A stretch of 64,000 nt of DNA from Methanotrichaceae archaeon (GTDB lineage Archaea; Halobacteriota; Methanosarcinia; Methanotrichales; Methanotrichaceae): the NCBI GenBank assembly GCA_013178225.1, contig JABLXE010000001.1, forward strand, positions 124,001 through 188,000, given 5' to 3'. The position numbers and the translations under genes were made by a program. Below the pieces are notes generated by a model. That model did not search any database, was not told where the DNA came from, and was given only the letters and a program-made list of their open reading frames with translations. This document shows positions 51,568 through 62,219 of the stretch, piece by piece (positions within the stretch are counted from its first letter, which is position 1; each line of letters opens with the position of its first letter).

Positions 51568-53169
51568 TTATCTCTTTTTCCTCTTCATCGCCTCTACAAA
51601 CGCCAGGAACGGCGGCGATGGCCTGCCAGGACGGGACTTCATCTCCGGATGGAACTGCGATCCGAAGAAGAACGGATGGTCCGGTATCTCGCAGATCTCC
51701 ATCAGGTCGTCGTTGGTGCCGGAAAATAGCATTCCCCGGTCCTGGATCTGCATGATGTAGCTGGGGTTGACCTCGTAGCGGTGCCGGTGCCGCTCCACGA
51801 TGTTGGTGGTGCCGTAGATCCGGTGGGCAAGACTTCCCTCTTTCAGGTGCGCCGGGTAGTTTCCGAGCCTCATGGTAGCCCCCATCTGTCTGATCTTCTC
51901 CTGCTCCGGCAGGATGGCTATCACCGGGTGAGGCGTGGGCCCGAACTCGGTTGACGATGCGTTCTCCAGGCCGCAGACGTTTCGGGCAAACTCAATTACC
52001 GCCAGCTGCATGCCGAAGCATATCCCCAGGTAGGGAACGCCATGCTCCCGGGCGTACTGCACCGCCCGCATCTTTCCTTCCGTTCCCCGCGATCCGAAGC
52101 CGCCCGGAACCAGTATGCCGTCGGCCTCCTTCAGTATCAGGTCCGGCGAGCCCCTCTCCAGCTCCTCGGCATCCACCCACAGGACCTCAGGCCGCACCCC
52201 TGACTCGATTCCGGCGTGCTTCAGGGACTCGCGGATGGACAGGTAGGCATCCTCCATGGGGTCGGCGCACTGCGAGCCCACGGTGTACTTGCCGACGATT
52301 GCCACCTTCACCGTGTCCTTCGTCGACTCCATCTTCCGCACGAACTCGTCCCAGTCTTTGCGCTCCTCCAGCGGGAACAGCCTCATGGCCTTCATCAGGT
52401 ACTTGGTCAGCCCTTCCGCCTCCATCTGCAGCGGCACCTTGTAGATGTCCTCGGCATTGTGGGCGCTGATCACCGCCTCCACCGGCACGTCGCAGAAGTG
52501 GGCTATCTTGTGCTTGGTCTCGTCTAAGAGCGGCTTCTCACACCGCACCACGATCATGTCCGGCTGCAGCCCCAGCTCACGCATCTCCTTCACGCTGTGC
52601 TGGGTAGGCTTGGTCTTCTGCTCGCCGTCTATGGTGGAGGGAGCAAGGGTCACGTGCACAAAGAAGATGTTCCCCGATTCCTCGTACTTGAGCTGCCGCA
52701 TGGCCTCCAGGAAGGGCATGGACTCTATGTCGCCCACGGTTCCACCCACCTCGACCAGACAGATCTCACAGCCGCCATCGCGGGAAACCTGGCGGATCCG
52801 CCTCTTGATCTCCTCGGTGATGTGGGGGATTATCTGCACCGTCTTTCCCAGGTACTCTCCCCGGCGCTCCTTCTCGATCACCGTGGAGTAGACCTTGCCG
52901 GTGGTGATGTTGTGGTCGCGGGTCAGCTCGACATCCAGGAACCGCTCGTAGTTGCCCAGGTCCAGGTCCACCTCCCCACCGTCCTTCAGCACGAAGACCT
53001 CTCCGTGCTGGAAGGGGCTCATCAGCCCGGCATCGATGTTAATGTACGGGTCGATCTTTATGGCCGTGACTCTGTATCCCCGATTCATGAGCAGTCTGCC
53101 AATGGATGCGGCAGTGATTCCCTTGCCAAGACCGCTCATCACTCCGCCTGTGACCACGATATATCTCAT
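51568..53169 (-). CDS. pyrG: CTP synthase
   Basis: Aminates UTP to CTP with ATP and glutamine. The N-terminal synthase domain has [20 protein letters not shown] and [20 protein letters not shown]. The glutaminase domain has the nucleophile in [18 protein letters not shown] and the late [20 protein letters not shown]. Length 533 from the ATG (535 from the upstream TTG) is normal. It is preceded directly by the acidic membrane protein gene on the same strand. Confidence 0.97.
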   Translation of the reverse strand: MRYIVVTGGVMSGLGKGITAASIGRLLMNRGYRVTAIKIDPYINIDAGLMSPFQHGEVFVLKDGGEVDLDLGNYERFLDVELTRDHNITTGKVYSTVIEKERRGEYLGKTVQIIPHITEEIKRRIRQVSRDGGCEICLVEVGGTVGDIESMPFLEAMRQLKYEESGNIFFVHVTLAPSTIDGEQKTKPTQHSVKEMRELGLQPDMIVVRCEKPLLDETKHKIAHFCDVPVEAVISAHNAEDIYKVPLQMEAEGLTKYLMKAMRLFPLEERKDWDEFVRKMESTKDTVKVAIVGKYTVGSQCADPMEDAYLSIRESLKHAGIESGVRPEVLWVDAEELERGSPDLILKEADGILVPGGFGSRGTEGKMRAVQYAREHGVPYLGICFGMQLAVIEFARNVCGLENASSTEFGPTPHPVIAILPEQEKIRQMGATMRLGNYPAHLKEGSLAHRIYGTTNIVERHRHRYEVNPSYIMQIQDRGMLFSGTNDDLMEICEIPDHPFFFGSQFHPEMKSRPGRPSPPFLAFVEAMKRKKR

Positions 53170-53171
53170 AT

Positions 53172-54137
53172 TCAAGCCTTCAGAAGGGTTGCCGCCCCGT
53201 ATATGATAAGGGTTACGATCAGTATCGAGGAGGCCAGCGCGCCCGGAAATTCGGGTATTTTTTCTGCATAAAAAGTAAGAACTAAAAGCGCCGAGATGGC
53301 GATCAGCATCAGGCCGGGAATTATCTGCATGGTCTCCAGCTCACCCAGGGAGAAGATGCCCCCACCCCGCTCTGAGGGGTAATCTGCCGGCCCGTACTCC
53401 TCCTCGGCCGCGTTGCTCTCAGGCGCAGCGGGCTCGCTTTGGTAGCCCTCATAGCTCGGTCTGCTCTGGACCTCCGGATCCCGGACCGGCTCTGCCCTCC
53501 ACTCCTCCTGATAGCTGCGAGGTTGCTCCTGGTATGCGAGATCAGCCTCAACCTGACGGCCATTTTGACTGCCATCCTGGCGGCCAAAGGACGCCCGGTA
53601 GCTCTGAACGTCTCTCTCCTTGGAAAAACGTATCCTGCGGGTGCCATCGTCTGCACCGTCATCTACAGTCTCCGCCTCGTAATCCCCGTAATCCCCTTCA
53701 TCCGCCGTCTCAGAGTAGTCCTCTTGATCCTCTGACGGGTCCACTATCTCTTCCTCATCCGGGTCCTCAAAGCCTTCCCTGAACTCCTCGGGCCGGTCAT
53801 CCTCCACCGGATCGCTGGAGAGGGAGATAGGAACCCTGATGTTACCCCCTTTACTGGTCAAAAGAATCTCTCCTTCAATCTTTCCCCTGCCTTCAGGCAT
53901 CACGGCCAGGACGGGGATGTCCTCTTCTAAAACCACGTAATGACTGGCCTTTTTCAGCCGCAGAACACCGCAAAGAGAGCCGCTGGGATGCAGAACGAGG
54001 TTGGTTGGCTCCCCGTGGTTTTCCACTTTGAGGTGAAACGAGGTCTCTTTTCCCGGAGCCAGGCTGAGAGCGACGGGCTCCGCCTCCCGCAAGCCGTTGT
54101 TGATGTGCACCACACTGGTCCAATCACTAACCCCCAT
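53172..54137 (-). CDS. Membrane-anchored protein with acidic linker
   Basis: A 321-residue protein without a signal peptide. The N-terminal 110 residues are a beta domain ([40 protein letters not shown]). About 150 acidic, disordered Asp/Glu/Tyr/Gln-rich residues follow ([20 protein letters not shown]). Two C-terminal membrane segments end it ([20 protein letters not shown] and [20 protein letters not shown]). Similar proteins occur in other Methanosarcinales; function is unknown. It ends 2 bases before the pyrG ATG, so the two are probably co-transcribed. Confidence 0.65.
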   Translation of the reverse strand: MGVSDWTSVVHINNGLREAEPVALSLAPGKETSFHLKVENHGEPTNLVLHPSGSLCGVLRLKKASHYVVLEEDIPVLAVMPEGRGKIEGEILLTSKGGNIRVPISLSSDPVEDDRPEEFREGFEDPDEEEIVDPSEDQEDYSETADEGDYGDYEAETVDDGADDGTRRIRFSKERDVQSYRASFGRQDGSQNGRQVEADLAYQEQPRSYQEEWRAEPVRDPEVQSRPSYEGYQSEPAAPESNAAEEEYGPADYPSERGGGIFSLGELETMQIIPGLMLIAISALLVLTFYAEKIPEFPGALASSILIVTLIIYGAATLLKA

Positions 54138-54189
54138 CCTTTAAAAGGATACCATAATATTGTATAAATATTTCGCCTGTTCGGCGCCC

Positions 54190-54372
54190 TCAATCCCTGA
54201 GGTCCGGAGGAAGCATATTTGGTATTCCCTCTTCGATGGGATAGCATTCCTGGCAGGCCCTGCAACAGAGCTTGCCGGTGACGATCTCCTTCTCGTTCTC
54301 CTCGAAGACCTCCAGAGTCAGATCGCCCTTGCAGAGGGGACAGGCCAGTATGTCCATGAGATCCCTTTTCAT
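54190..54372 (-). CDS. Trm112-like methyltransferase activator / zinc-ribbon protein
   Basis: A 60-residue protein: MKRDLMDILACPLCKGDLTL, then KLCCRACQECYPIEEGIPNM and LPPDLRD. The two Cys pairs and the Y-P-I-x-x-G-I-P-x-M/L-L-P ending are the Trm112/UPF0434 pattern. In archaea Trm112 activates several RNA and protein methyltransferases. ATG 54372 is chosen because upstream in-frame codons overlap the neighbouring gene without conservation. Confidence 0.88.
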   Translation of the reverse strand: MKRDLMDILACPLCKGDLTLEVFEENEKEIVTGKLCCRACQECYPIEEGIPNMLPPDLRD

Positions 54373-54431
54373 GCCTTCAGACAAGCATTGCCGGGAAGTA
54401 TAAAGCTTTGGATCAACCAAAAAATTTCGCC

Positions 54432-55259
54432 TCACCTGAGAAGCCGGTGGGCGTTCTTCCACAGCATGGCCTCCGCCTCTTCGCCGGAGACGTCCAGACC
54501 CTGGATGATCCGGGCCGCTCTTCCCGGGTCCTCCCAGGGGTAGTCGCTCCCGAACAGTATCCGGTCCGGGCCTATCTCAGCTATCAGATCCGCCATCTCC
54601 TTTCCGGGAAGATAGAAGGAGACGTAAGCGGTGTCGAATAGGACCCGGCCCCCGGAGGGAATCAGGAACTTCCGCACCTGGTCCCACATGCCGAGGCCTC
54701 CCAAGTGAGCCAGGACCATTGTCAGGTCCGGGTAACGCTCAATTACCCGGGCGAAGCGGTCCGGAGTGCCGAAGACCTCGCCCCTGGGCATGGGGTCGCA
54801 GCCGGCGTGGGTTACCAGGATCATGTTCCTGGCAATCAAGGCCTCATAGAGCCGGGAGCAGCGGGGATCATCGGGATAGAACTGCTGCAAGAGCGGCATC
54901 ATCTTCACTCCCCGGCAGCCCGCCCTCTGCAGCCGGTCCAGCTCTGATTCCAGGTCGTCCATGAAGGGGTGAACCGCCCCAAAAGGCACGAGGCCGTGGC
55001 CGCAGACGGATTTGACCCAGCCGTTCAGAGAGCGCACGTCGTCCTTTCCCCTGGCCAGGGGAAGGATCACGCAGCTCTCAATTCCCGAGCGCCTGATCTG
55101 GAACCTCAGATCTTCAGGCGCTCCGCTGCCGAATACCTCCACCTTCAGCTTCTCCCTGGCTGCGGGAAAGATCTTGGCTGCCACCTCCTGCGGGTAGATG
55201 TGGCAGTGAAAGTCAATTATCAAGCCCTGTGTTCCTTTTCCATTTTCCGAGGTCCTCAA
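54432..55259 (-). CDS. Amidohydrolase family (TIM-barrel) metal-dependent hydrolase
   Basis: A 275-residue protein. The metal motif is IIDFHCHIYPQEVA near the start; VTHAGCDPMPRGEV near residue 178 and MVLAHLGGLGMWDQV near 205 supply metal histidines; ILFGSDYPWEDPGRAARI carries the catalytic Asp. This matches the amidohydrolase-2 (ACMSD-like) group. The substrate is unknown. The start may be TTG two codons before IDFHCHIY rather than the ATG at 55259. It lies 5 bases after top6A. Confidence 0.85.
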   Translation of the reverse strand: MRTSENGKGTQGLIIDFHCHIYPQEVAAKIFPAAREKLKVEVFGSGAPEDLRFQIRRSGIESCVILPLARGKDDVRSLNGWVKSVCGHGLVPFGAVHPFMDDLESELDRLQRAGCRGVKMMPLLQQFYPDDPRCSRLYEALIARNMILVTHAGCDPMPRGEVFGTPDRFARVIERYPDLTMVLAHLGGLGMWDQVRKFLIPSGGRVLFDTAYVSFYLPGKEMADLIAEIGPDRILFGSDYPWEDPGRAARIIQGLDVSGEEAEAMLWKNAHRLLR

Positions 55260-55264
55260 ATTTT

Positions 55265-56347
55265 TCAGATTAAGCCCATCTCCGAGAGCCTCTCCGGCAA
55301 ATAGGTCTTGGTCACGTAATCCAGGCCCTTGCCGGCAAAGGCCTGCTGCTCCGCCTTCCTCTTCAGGTCCAGCTGCAGCTTGATCTGCTTTTCCCAGTAG
55401 GCGGTGTTGAACCTGGGGTCGGACAGCTCGCTTCGCAGGGCGTGCATGTCTTTGTCGGTCAGCTTGTCGGTGGAGAGGTTGTAGTCCACTATATCGCTGG
55501 GCTGAACTCCCAGGAAGTGAGCAGTCGGCGTGACCAGGTGCTCGGAGAGGTGGGCGCTCTTAATCGCCCCGTAGGCGATGCTGGCAAAGATGCGGTAGGA
55601 CCAGGGATCGCCATCGGTAAAGACCACCACCGGCAGGTTCAGCTCAGCGTTGAGCCGCTTGATTATCCTGCGGGTGGAGCGGGCCGGCTGGCCCTTGAGG
55701 TGCACCAGCACCGCGCCGAACTCCTCGTCAAACCCGTTCTCGATCAGGCGGGCGTACATTCCGCCGGTCTCGATGGCCATGACCATCTTGGCGTCGTGCT
55801 CCAGGAACTGCACCGTCTCCACGTTGAAGGGGATCTGGTATCCGGCCTCGCCCACGTCCTCCTGACAGTGCATCTCCCTCGACCCCCTGCGGGTCTCCTC
55901 CCGCAGCCGCAGCGGTCCGAAGACGGCGGCACCGTCCTCCTCCGGCCGCACGTGGAAGTCCTCTCTCTGCAGGCTGGTGACGATCTCCAGGTCCTCTATC
56001 AGGCGGTCGCTCTCGGCCTGCTCGTGGAACTTGGCCAGGTCCCAGTTCTCGGAGATGTAGTAGATCTCTCTCAGGGTGGAGCCCCGGTTGTTTTTCAGAT
56101 GCTCTTTTATCAGCAGCTCGGCCAGATGGACGGTCTTGAGGAGGGTCTTGGCTCCCCGGACCGTTTTGACCGAGCGGAGGGTCTCCTGGTCGCCGTAGAC
56201 CCACACGTCGCTCTTGGAGCTGTACTCGATGTTGTTCTTGGTACGGGAAGGAAGGGCAATGTGCGGCACCACTCCCTCCTGAAACTGGCGGTAGAGGCCA
56301 AGCGCCAGATCGAGCAGCCTCTCCTGCGCGGCCTCGGATTTGATCAT
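55265..56347 (-). CDS. top6A: DNA topoisomerase VI subunit A
   Basis: The Spo11-like cleavage subunit of the type IIB topoisomerase. The catalytic Tyr is in [18 protein letters not shown] near residue 103. The Toprim Glu is in [17 protein letters not shown] and the D-x-D in [17 protein letters not shown]. Length 360 is normal. Its ATG overlaps the stop of top6B by one base (TGATG), so the subunits are translated in tandem. Confidence 0.97.
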   Translation of the reverse strand: MIKSEAAQERLLDLALGLYRQFQEGVVPHIALPSRTKNNIEYSSKSDVWVYGDQETLRSVKTVRGAKTLLKTVHLAELLIKEHLKNNRGSTLREIYYISENWDLAKFHEQAESDRLIEDLEIVTSLQREDFHVRPEEDGAAVFGPLRLREETRRGSREMHCQEDVGEAGYQIPFNVETVQFLEHDAKMVMAIETGGMYARLIENGFDEEFGAVLVHLKGQPARSTRRIIKRLNAELNLPVVVFTDGDPWSYRIFASIAYGAIKSAHLSEHLVTPTAHFLGVQPSDIVDYNLSTDKLTDKDMHALRSELSDPRFNTAYWEKQIKLQLDLKRKAEQQAFAGKGLDYVTKTYLPERLSEMGLI

Positions 56348-58179
56348 CAGATCACCTTTGCTCCGGTCACGATCTCCTCCTCCACGCCCTCCACCACCGG
56401 CTGCAAAAGCCGGGCCTCCGACGGCATCTGGTAGCAGAGCGTGACCCTCTCGCCGGGTGCCATAGACATCTTCCAGTGGTGGTCGTAGGCATCGCCTATG
56501 GGGATCACCTTGGGCAGCGGGTCAGCCGATTCAGCCCGGCAGGACAGCACCTCGTGCAGCTTGAAGCGGCGGTGCAGATCGCTGTGGTTCTCCACGTCGA
56601 TCCTGACCGAGGCCAGTCCGTTCTCCTGGGTGATCGCTCTTTTCACCAGCAGGTTCCCCATGATCTTGGCTACCACCGGCCCGATGTCCGGCTCCTCCTT
56701 TTCTAGCACCTCTGAAAGCTTCCTGGCGATCCTGGGCAGGATTTTCTTGATGATCTCCTCCTTCTCCCGCCGCTCCTTCAAGAGGCTCTGCCGGGAGAGG
56801 TAACGCCGCAGCTTTCTGCCCACCTCCTTTAATCCCAGATCGATCTCGGCCAGGATCTCGGGCACATCGGCTATGGCATCTTTGCTTTCAGAGGTGAAGG
56901 GGATGTTGGTGGAGGCCAGGTGCACCAGGAGCACCGCCGGACCCACGGGAATGCCGCCCCCAGCGGGCGATGAGAGCGAGTAGCTCTTCCAGGAGATGTT
57001 CTCTAGGGCGTGGGTCACAGCGCAGGCCCCCTGCTGGTAGATCAGAGGCACCCGGTTGGCGAAGCGCAATATCTCCACCCGTCCCTCTCTCTCCAGCTCT
57101 CCGCCGTATCCCAGCCCCACCTCCACCAGGAACGGATTTCCGGAATAGACAGACACCGGCCGGCTGCAGGTGGCGATAAAGTCCAGCCGGTACTCCTTCT
57201 CCAGACCGGCCTTGACCAGCTCTTCGCCAATCGGCGACAGACAGTCCACCGGCGGCGACTTGACCTTTATCTGTTTGAAGGCGGAGAGCAGTTTCTTTGC
57301 TTCCTCGTGGTTGAGGCTGCCCGGAGCCCTTTCGGGGTCCTGGCCCGACAGGCTGCACAGCTCCTGGGCGGTGATGGCCCCGATGCTGGAAAAAGTCTCT
57401 TTCAGAAAAACTCTCAGCTTCTTCTTCTCGGTGTAGCGTAAAAGCTTGATCAGCTCTCCCAGCTCGATTCCTGCCGGGTGGGGCTGGATGGCATAGGCCT
57501 TCTTGGGCAGGGCGTCTGTGGCCCTCTCGAAGACCTCAACGTTTCCATCCGGCTCCACCAGGGTTATCCGGGCGTGCGGATTGACGATCGCCGCGCTCTT
57601 GAGCGAGCCGTAAACCGATTGCCTGCGGCTTCGCACGTAGGAGCCCTCCATCTCCAGCTCCACCCTGGTCCCCCGGGGCCTCTCCCATTCGATCTCCTCT
57701 GCCTTCAGGATCTCCGGCTCGTTCTGAGAGGTGTTGATGGTAAGCTCGAAGTAGTAGGCGGGATGGCCGGGGCCGATCTTGGATACGACTCGGGTAGGCT
57801 TGCCGCTGGTAAGCTGGGAGTAGAGAACTCCCGCTGATATTCCGATCCCCTGCTGGCCGCGGCTCTGCCGCAGGGTATGAAACCGGCTCCCATAAAGCAG
57901 CTTGGCAAAGACCCTCGGAATCTCCGCGGAAACGATTCCCGGCCCGTTGTCCTCCACGATCGCCTGGTAGTAGTCGCCATCGCGCTTGATCTGGACGAAG
58001 ATGTCTGGAAGGATCCCGGCCTCCTCGCAGGCATCGAGCGAGTTGTCCACCGCTTCCTTGACCACCGTAATCAGGGCCCGCGGTGCCGAATCGAATCCCA
58101 GGATCTGGCGGTTCTTCTCGAAAAACTCGGCTACTGAAATGGCCTTCTGCTGCCGGGCCAGCTCCTCTGCAATCTCCAT
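56347..58179 (-). CDS. top6B: DNA topoisomerase VI subunit B
   Basis: The ATPase subunit. The GHKL motifs are [19 protein letters not shown] near residue 45, VEDNGPGIV near 75 and [18 protein letters not shown] near 105. A helix-two-turns-helix and transducer domain follow. Length 610 is normal. ATG 58179 ([19 protein letters not shown]) fits the family start; longer frames add unlikely residues. It lies 19 bases after the stand-alone RAM-domain gene. Confidence 0.97.
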   Translation of the reverse strand: MEIAEELARQQKAISVAEFFEKNRQILGFDSAPRALITVVKEAVDNSLDACEEAGILPDIFVQIKRDGDYYQAIVEDNGPGIVSAEIPRVFAKLLYGSRFHTLRQSRGQQGIGISAGVLYSQLTSGKPTRVVSKIGPGHPAYYFELTINTSQNEPEILKAEEIEWERPRGTRVELEMEGSYVRSRRQSVYGSLKSAAIVNPHARITLVEPDGNVEVFERATDALPKKAYAIQPHPAGIELGELIKLLRYTEKKKLRVFLKETFSSIGAITAQELCSLSGQDPERAPGSLNHEEAKKLLSAFKQIKVKSPPVDCLSPIGEELVKAGLEKEYRLDFIATCSRPVSVYSGNPFLVEVGLGYGGELEREGRVEILRFANRVPLIYQQGACAVTHALENISWKSYSLSSPAGGGIPVGPAVLLVHLASTNIPFTSESKDAIADVPEILAEIDLGLKEVGRKLRRYLSRQSLLKERREKEEIIKKILPRIARKLSEVLEKEEPDIGPVVAKIMGNLLVKRAITQENGLASVRIDVENHSDLHRRFKLHEVLSCRAESADPLPKVIPIGDAYDHHWKMSMAPGERVTLCYQMPSEARLLQPVVEGVEEEIVTGAKVI

Positions 58180-58198
58180 AAAAATAAAAAAGTGTGAT

Positions 58199-58429
58199 CT
58201 AGAGCTCGGCTCCAACCACGGTCTGGGTTGCAGTGACGTTGTCTATCTCACGGATGGTGTCTACCAGCCGGTTGAGGGTGCTCAAGCCCTCCACTTCGAT
58301 GATCACCACGAAGTCGTACTCGCCGAAGACGTGATAGACATCCTTGATGCCCTCGATCTCCTGCAGCGAGTTGTAGGCTGATTTCTCCTGTCCCGGCACC
58401 ACCTTCACCATAGTTACTCCAATCACCAT
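58199..58429 (-). CDS. Stand-alone Lrp/AsnC ligand-binding (RAM) domain protein
   Basis: A 76-residue ferredoxin-like domain without a helix-turn-helix: [40 protein letters not shown] and [18 protein letters not shown]. Such single-domain proteins form Lrp-like oligomers and may sense amino acids or modulate true Lrp regulators. It lies directly upstream of the topoisomerase VI genes on the same strand. Confidence 0.88.
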   Translation of the reverse strand: MVIGVTMVKVVPGQEKSAYNSLQEIEGIKDVYHVFGEYDFVVIIEVEGLSTLNRLVDTIREIDNVTATQTVVGAEL

Positions 58430-58476
58430 GTTATCTCACCCCATGCAATGATTTTCAGCACATTATATAAAACTTT

Positions 58477-59301
58477 TCAGCTCTTCTTGCTCAGGTTGAA
58501 TACTTCCACTTCATCCTTGTCTTCATTCGGCCAGCCGGATAAGGTATTGCCCTTGGGTTTGGCCCTGGCTCCTCCTTCAGCCTTGCCCTTGGAGCTATCC
58601 GGTTTCTTCTCGGAGGGGCCGGCCTCAGGCGCAAATTGAGGTTCCGATCTCACCTCTCCGGCCGGGCGGCCCAGGTCCTGCTTCAGGCTCAGCAGCGCGC
58701 CGATCACCATCTGCCGGAAATGTTCGATGTCGGTGTGATAGTGATCGAGAGCCCTCTCCGCGTCCATGGCCGGCGAGGCCGGTTGGGCCTGATCGGCAGT
58801 GGAAAAACCTTCCGATACCGGAGCCGGGCCGGTCGTGGACAGCACCTTCAGCCGCTCCTGGGTCCTCCTGGCGGCATCCAGGATCCACTGATTGCGAGTG
58901 GTCTCGTCCACCTCCTGGATGGCCTCAGCCCGCACCGAGATGATGACATTGCCGTCATCGGTCTGATACAGATTGGGCTTTCCCACAACGGCCACGAAGG
59001 CCGGAGGCTCGATGTTGGCCAGAATCTGCGCTGCCTCGGGCTGGTACTGCCCGGCATAGATCAGCACACTTCCGGTGGGGTCCACGATCCTCCCCCGCCA
59101 GTATTCTGTATCTCCGCCGATGTCGTCCCTCTCGGTCAGGGTCCCCACCAGGAAGACGCGGTTGCACCTGGCTCCGGTAGGCGTGAGCAGGTACTGCGGC
59201 GCGTACTGGTGCTGCGGATCTCCGTCTCTGAAGGCGTAGTTGGAGCTCTTCAGCTCTCCGGCAAAGACCCGCCGTGACACCTCCCGGGAAAATCCGGCCA
59301 T
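58477..59301 (-). CDS. RPA-associated OB-fold protein
   Basis: A 274-residue protein of the family found beside archaeal RPA. The N-terminal part has REVSRRVFAGELKSSNYAFR and RCNRVFLVGTLTERDDIGGD. The OB fold has RGRIVDPTGSVLIYAGQYQP and AFVAVVGKPNLYQTDDGNVI. The C-terminal part is Pro/Ala/Lys-rich and disordered with a basic patch (PSEKKPDSSKGKAEGGARAK). It most likely forms a single-strand DNA-binding complex with the RPA gene that ends 1 base before its ATG. Confidence 0.85.
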   Translation of the reverse strand: MAGFSREVSRRVFAGELKSSNYAFRDGDPQHQYAPQYLLTPTGARCNRVFLVGTLTERDDIGGDTEYWRGRIVDPTGSVLIYAGQYQPEAAQILANIEPPAFVAVVGKPNLYQTDDGNVIISVRAEAIQEVDETTRNQWILDAARRTQERLKVLSTTGPAPVSEGFSTADQAQPASPAMDAERALDHYHTDIEHFRQMVIGALLSLKQDLGRPAGEVRSEPQFAPEAGPSEKKPDSSKGKAEGGARAKPKGNTLSGWPNEDKDEVEVFNLSKKS

Positions 59302-59302
59302 C

Positions 59303-60541
59303 TCAGATCGCCTCCACGGCATGCATAATGTCGTCAACGTCTCCCTCAGCGATCGGCGCCATCTCCTCTATCGCCTCCACCAGGATGTAGCGGTCCACCC
59401 TCGGCCCTTTAACCGAGAAGTATCGGCCCAGCAGCTTGTTCTCGATGCTGCTTCGCACAATCTCGTGATCCAGGGCCTCCATGGCCATCTGCTTGGCCTC
59501 CTCCAGAGTCATATCCACCAAATGCTCCGTGGTCTCGCGGTTGAGCAGGATGTCCTGGACCCTTCTGCCGTCGTCCAGAACGGCCTTGATGCGCAGGTCG
59601 TAGGTTCCCTCCACCTTTCCGTGCTCGCCGCAGATTCCCTTAGAAAGCGACCTCTTACAGGTGGGACAGCGCTTGATGAGGCCCGAGCCCTTCTGAATGT
59701 CCACCAGAGCGCCGGAAAATTCCACCGACTGAGATCCGACCTCGATATCCTCCTCCAGTTCCTGGATGTGGCTGGTGCGGTTCAGCTTGACGCTGAACCG
59801 GCCCTGGAATTCGTCGGTCGCCACGTTGTTAAGCAGGTAGCTCTTCCCCTCGGCCAGGTCGGGCAGCTCGGCCCGGGCCCACTTCACGAACTTGATCGAG
59901 CCGGTCTCGTCCCCGATCAGTCCGGCCTGGGAGATGCTGTCCGAGCTGGAATCCCATAGCTGGACCACTTTTACCCGCAGGTCTATCCAGCGACCGGGTT
60001 CTTCGATCTCCACCACCTTCAGCTCTTTGGTCGGCTGAAATCCAGCTCCGGCTGCCTGCGCCTCCACTTCAGTCTCCAGAGGCTCGATGCGGCTGGTGCG
60101 GTTCAACTTGACGCTGAACCGACCGTTATATTCGTCGGTCACCACGTTCTTGAGGAGGTAGCTTTTGCCGGCCTCCAGGTTCGGAAGCCCGGCCCGGGTC
60201 CACTTCACGAACTTGATCGAGCCGCTGCCATCGCCGATCAGCCCGGTCTGGGATATGGAATCGTTGGCCGGCTCCCACAGGTCCAGGACCTTGGCCTCCA
60301 GGTCCACCCACCTTCCGGCAGAGGTGATCTCAGATATCTTCACCTTCTCAGTGGAGGATCTGGCAGTCGGGACCACGCCGTGTTCCTTTAGAAAATAGTT
60401 CAGAACCGATCGTCTGGCCTCGCCCTCAGGCACGCGAAACTTCTCTATCAGCATCCCGAGGCGGGCCGAAATTTCCTCCTCAGGAACATCGATATTCTGC
60501 TCCTTGAGGCGAGATCTTATCTGATCAACTGCTTCTTTCAT
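59303..60541 (-). CDS. rpa: Replication protein A (single-strand DNA-binding), two near-identical OB folds
   Basis: A 412-residue RPA with a helical N-terminus (RLKEQNIDVPEEEISARLGM), two OB folds and a C-terminal zinc-binding domain. The OB folds (about residues 65-155 and 165-265) share long runs such as GSIKFVKW and GRFSVKLNRTS. The zinc domain has RCPTCKRSLSKGICGEHGKV. It binds single-stranded DNA in replication and repair. The partner gene follows directly. It is divergent from the NOP5 gene. Confidence 0.92.
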   Translation of the reverse strand: MKEAVDQIRSRLKEQNIDVPEEEISARLGMLIEKFRVPEGEARRSVLNYFLKEHGVVPTARSSTEKVKISEITSAGRWVDLEAKVLDLWEPANDSISQTGLIGDGSGSIKFVKWTRAGLPNLEAGKSYLLKNVVTDEYNGRFSVKLNRTSRIEPLETEVEAQAAGAGFQPTKELKVVEIEEPGRWIDLRVKVVQLWDSSSDSISQAGLIGDETGSIKFVKWARAELPDLAEGKSYLLNNVATDEFQGRFSVKLNRTSHIQELEEDIEVGSQSVEFSGALVDIQKGSGLIKRCPTCKRSLSKGICGEHGKVEGTYDLRIKAVLDDGRRVQDILLNRETTEHLVDMTLEEAKQMAMEALDHEIVRSSIENKLLGRYFSVKGPRVDRYILVEAIEEMAPIAEGDVDDIMHAVEAI

Positions 60542-60662
60542 AACTTCTGCCCCTGTTTTTTTATTGAGAGGTACATTCAGATACGATCAGATGGTATTTA
60601 AACTAGTGCAGAGTGAAGCGAAAGTATTGTCTTTGCCGTATCGCATCAGATGAGGCCTTGAA

Positions 60663-61523
60663 ATGGAGATCGTTACCTGGCTTGGAAGAATGGATCCAGA
60701 AATAGGCTGCAAGCTCTCAGATGTCAGCCCCGGGGAGATGATCAGGCTGCTGCAAAAGCCGCCACAGGACACCTCCCCACAGCAGCCCGGTATGCAACCC
60801 GATCTGCGCGCTCTGGCCAAAAGTTGCGGCCTTCTGGAGAGCGACCAGGAATACAACTCCCGGCTGAGGGAAGTCGCAATCGACCTGGTGAAGAGACAGC
60901 TGGAGGAGACGGCCGGCGAAGAGCAGGATCTTCTGCAGGCGGTGGAGGCTTTGGACGACTTCAATGAGGCCATTAACCTGCTGGATGAGAGGCTCTACGA
61001 GTGGTCACGCCTTCGCCGGGACGAGGTGGTGCACGGCCGGAATCTGGCAGAAAGCCTGGCCCTGGACCCGGCAGCAGGCGAGCTGGCGCGGGCGCTTCTC
61101 TCCCTGCGAGAGTCCCGAAAGAAAATGGAGGATAACGTCTCTCTGACGGCCGAGAAGCTGGCACCCAGCCTGTCGTCGCTAGCCGGGCCGCTCCTGGCGG
61201 CAAGGCTGATCTCCCGTGCAGGCTCGCTGAAACGCCTCTCCGAGCTTCCATCCAGTGCCTTGCAGCTGATGGGGGCCGAAAAAGCCCTCTTCAAGCACCT
61301 GCGGGGCCGCGCTCCCTCCCCCAAGCACGGGCTCATCTACCGCCACCCCGCAATCTCGGGCGCTCCAAAGAGGCTGAGAGGGCGGGTCTCCCGGGCCTTG
61401 GCCGGAAAGCTCGCCATCGCCGCCAGGATGGATTATTTCGGGGCGGACCTCTCTCCCGATCTGAAAGAGGCCCTGGACCGGCGCTTGAGGGAGATCAGGC
61501 GCTCCGGCAGGCGCAAGGGATGA
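60663..61523 (+). CDS. nop5: NOP5/NOP56-related protein
   Basis: A 286-residue protein carrying the Nop domain: LAPSLSSLAGPLLAARLISR near residue 170, then KRLSELPSSALQLMGAEKAL, GLIYRHPAISGAPKRLRGRV and RALAGKLAIAARMDYFGADL. This is the scaffold of archaeal C/D-box methylation RNPs. It is about 100 residues shorter than usual, with a reduced N-terminal domain, and fibrillarin, its usual neighbour, is not in the window. It may be a divergent paralogue or the organism's only NOP5. Confidence 0.85.
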   Translation: MEIVTWLGRMDPEIGCKLSDVSPGEMIRLLQKPPQDTSPQQPGMQPDLRALAKSCGLLESDQEYNSRLREVAIDLVKRQLEETAGEEQDLLQAVEALDDFNEAINLLDERLYEWSRLRRDEVVHGRNLAESLALDPAAGELARALLSLRESRKKMEDNVSLTAEKLAPSLSSLAGPLLAARLISRAGSLKRLSELPSSALQLMGAEKALFKHLRGRAPSPKHGLIYRHPAISGAPKRLRGRVSRALAGKLAIAARMDYFGADLSPDLKEALDRRLREIRRSGRRKG

Positions 61524-61584
61524 GGATCAAATTTATATTCAAAGCAGGCAAGGTAAAAAACGAAAAAGGAAAGTGGTGTTTGAA

Positions 61585-62196
61585 ATGAGATGGTTGCTTT
61601 TGCTCGGATTGCTGACGATCTCCACGCTATTCATAATCTCTCATGCAAATGCCACTACTCAGAACCTCACCGAGCACTCCTGGATCTATAACCAGGGCTA
61701 CATGGACGACATGAGGATCTATCAGACCGATTACGGATTTAAGGGCCAGAAGCTGGTTACCGGTACCCGTGGAAGCGGCACCGTCTCCCGCACCATAGAT
61801 GCTCGGGTCTACGGGGGCTTTGAGGCCGGCTATGACCAGCTGTCGGTACGGGAATGGGGCGTCTTCCAGTACAAGCCCTACAGCCCCTCCCTCACCCAGA
61901 GCGATCTCAAGAACGCCCTCTGCGCCAAGAACTATGAAGTAGGCTCAGTGATGTCCGAGAGCTACTCAGAGATACGGGATCTGGTCAAGGACACCACCAC
62001 CATTCAGGACGATAGCGTATCGGTGTATGAGATTCATAGCGAGATCACCGGAACGGCCAAGATCGGATCGAGGGTGCAGAGGAAGTCGACAAGCGTTCCT
62101 GCTTACGTGATGGGTGGAACCTACATGGGATACACCAACATGTACATAGACCTCGAAACCGGCGATGCCTCCATCCTGACCCTGACCTGCCCGTAG
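61585..62196 (+). CDS. Exported protein of unknown function
   Basis: A 203-residue protein with signal RWLLLLGLLTISTLFIISHA. The mature part is beta-rich (GYMDDMRIYQTDYGFKGQKL, VSRTIDARVYGGFEAGYDQL, EVGSVMSESYSEIRDLVKDT) and ends STSVPAYVMGGTYMGYTNMY, then a Cys near the C-terminus. ATG 61585 (MRWLLLL) is preferred to GTGs four codons earlier. I recognise no family; related exported proteins seem to be lineage-specific. Confidence 0.6.
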   Translation: MRWLLLLGLLTISTLFIISHANATTQNLTEHSWIYNQGYMDDMRIYQTDYGFKGQKLVTGTRGSGTVSRTIDARVYGGFEAGYDQLSVREWGVFQYKPYSPSLTQSDLKNALCAKNYEVGSVMSESYSEIRDLVKDTTTIQDDSVSVYEIHSEITGTAKIGSRVQRKSTSVPAYVMGGTYMGYTNMYIDLETGDASILTLTCP

Positions 62197-62219
62197 AGCA
62201 GAACAAAATATTTTAGCCG

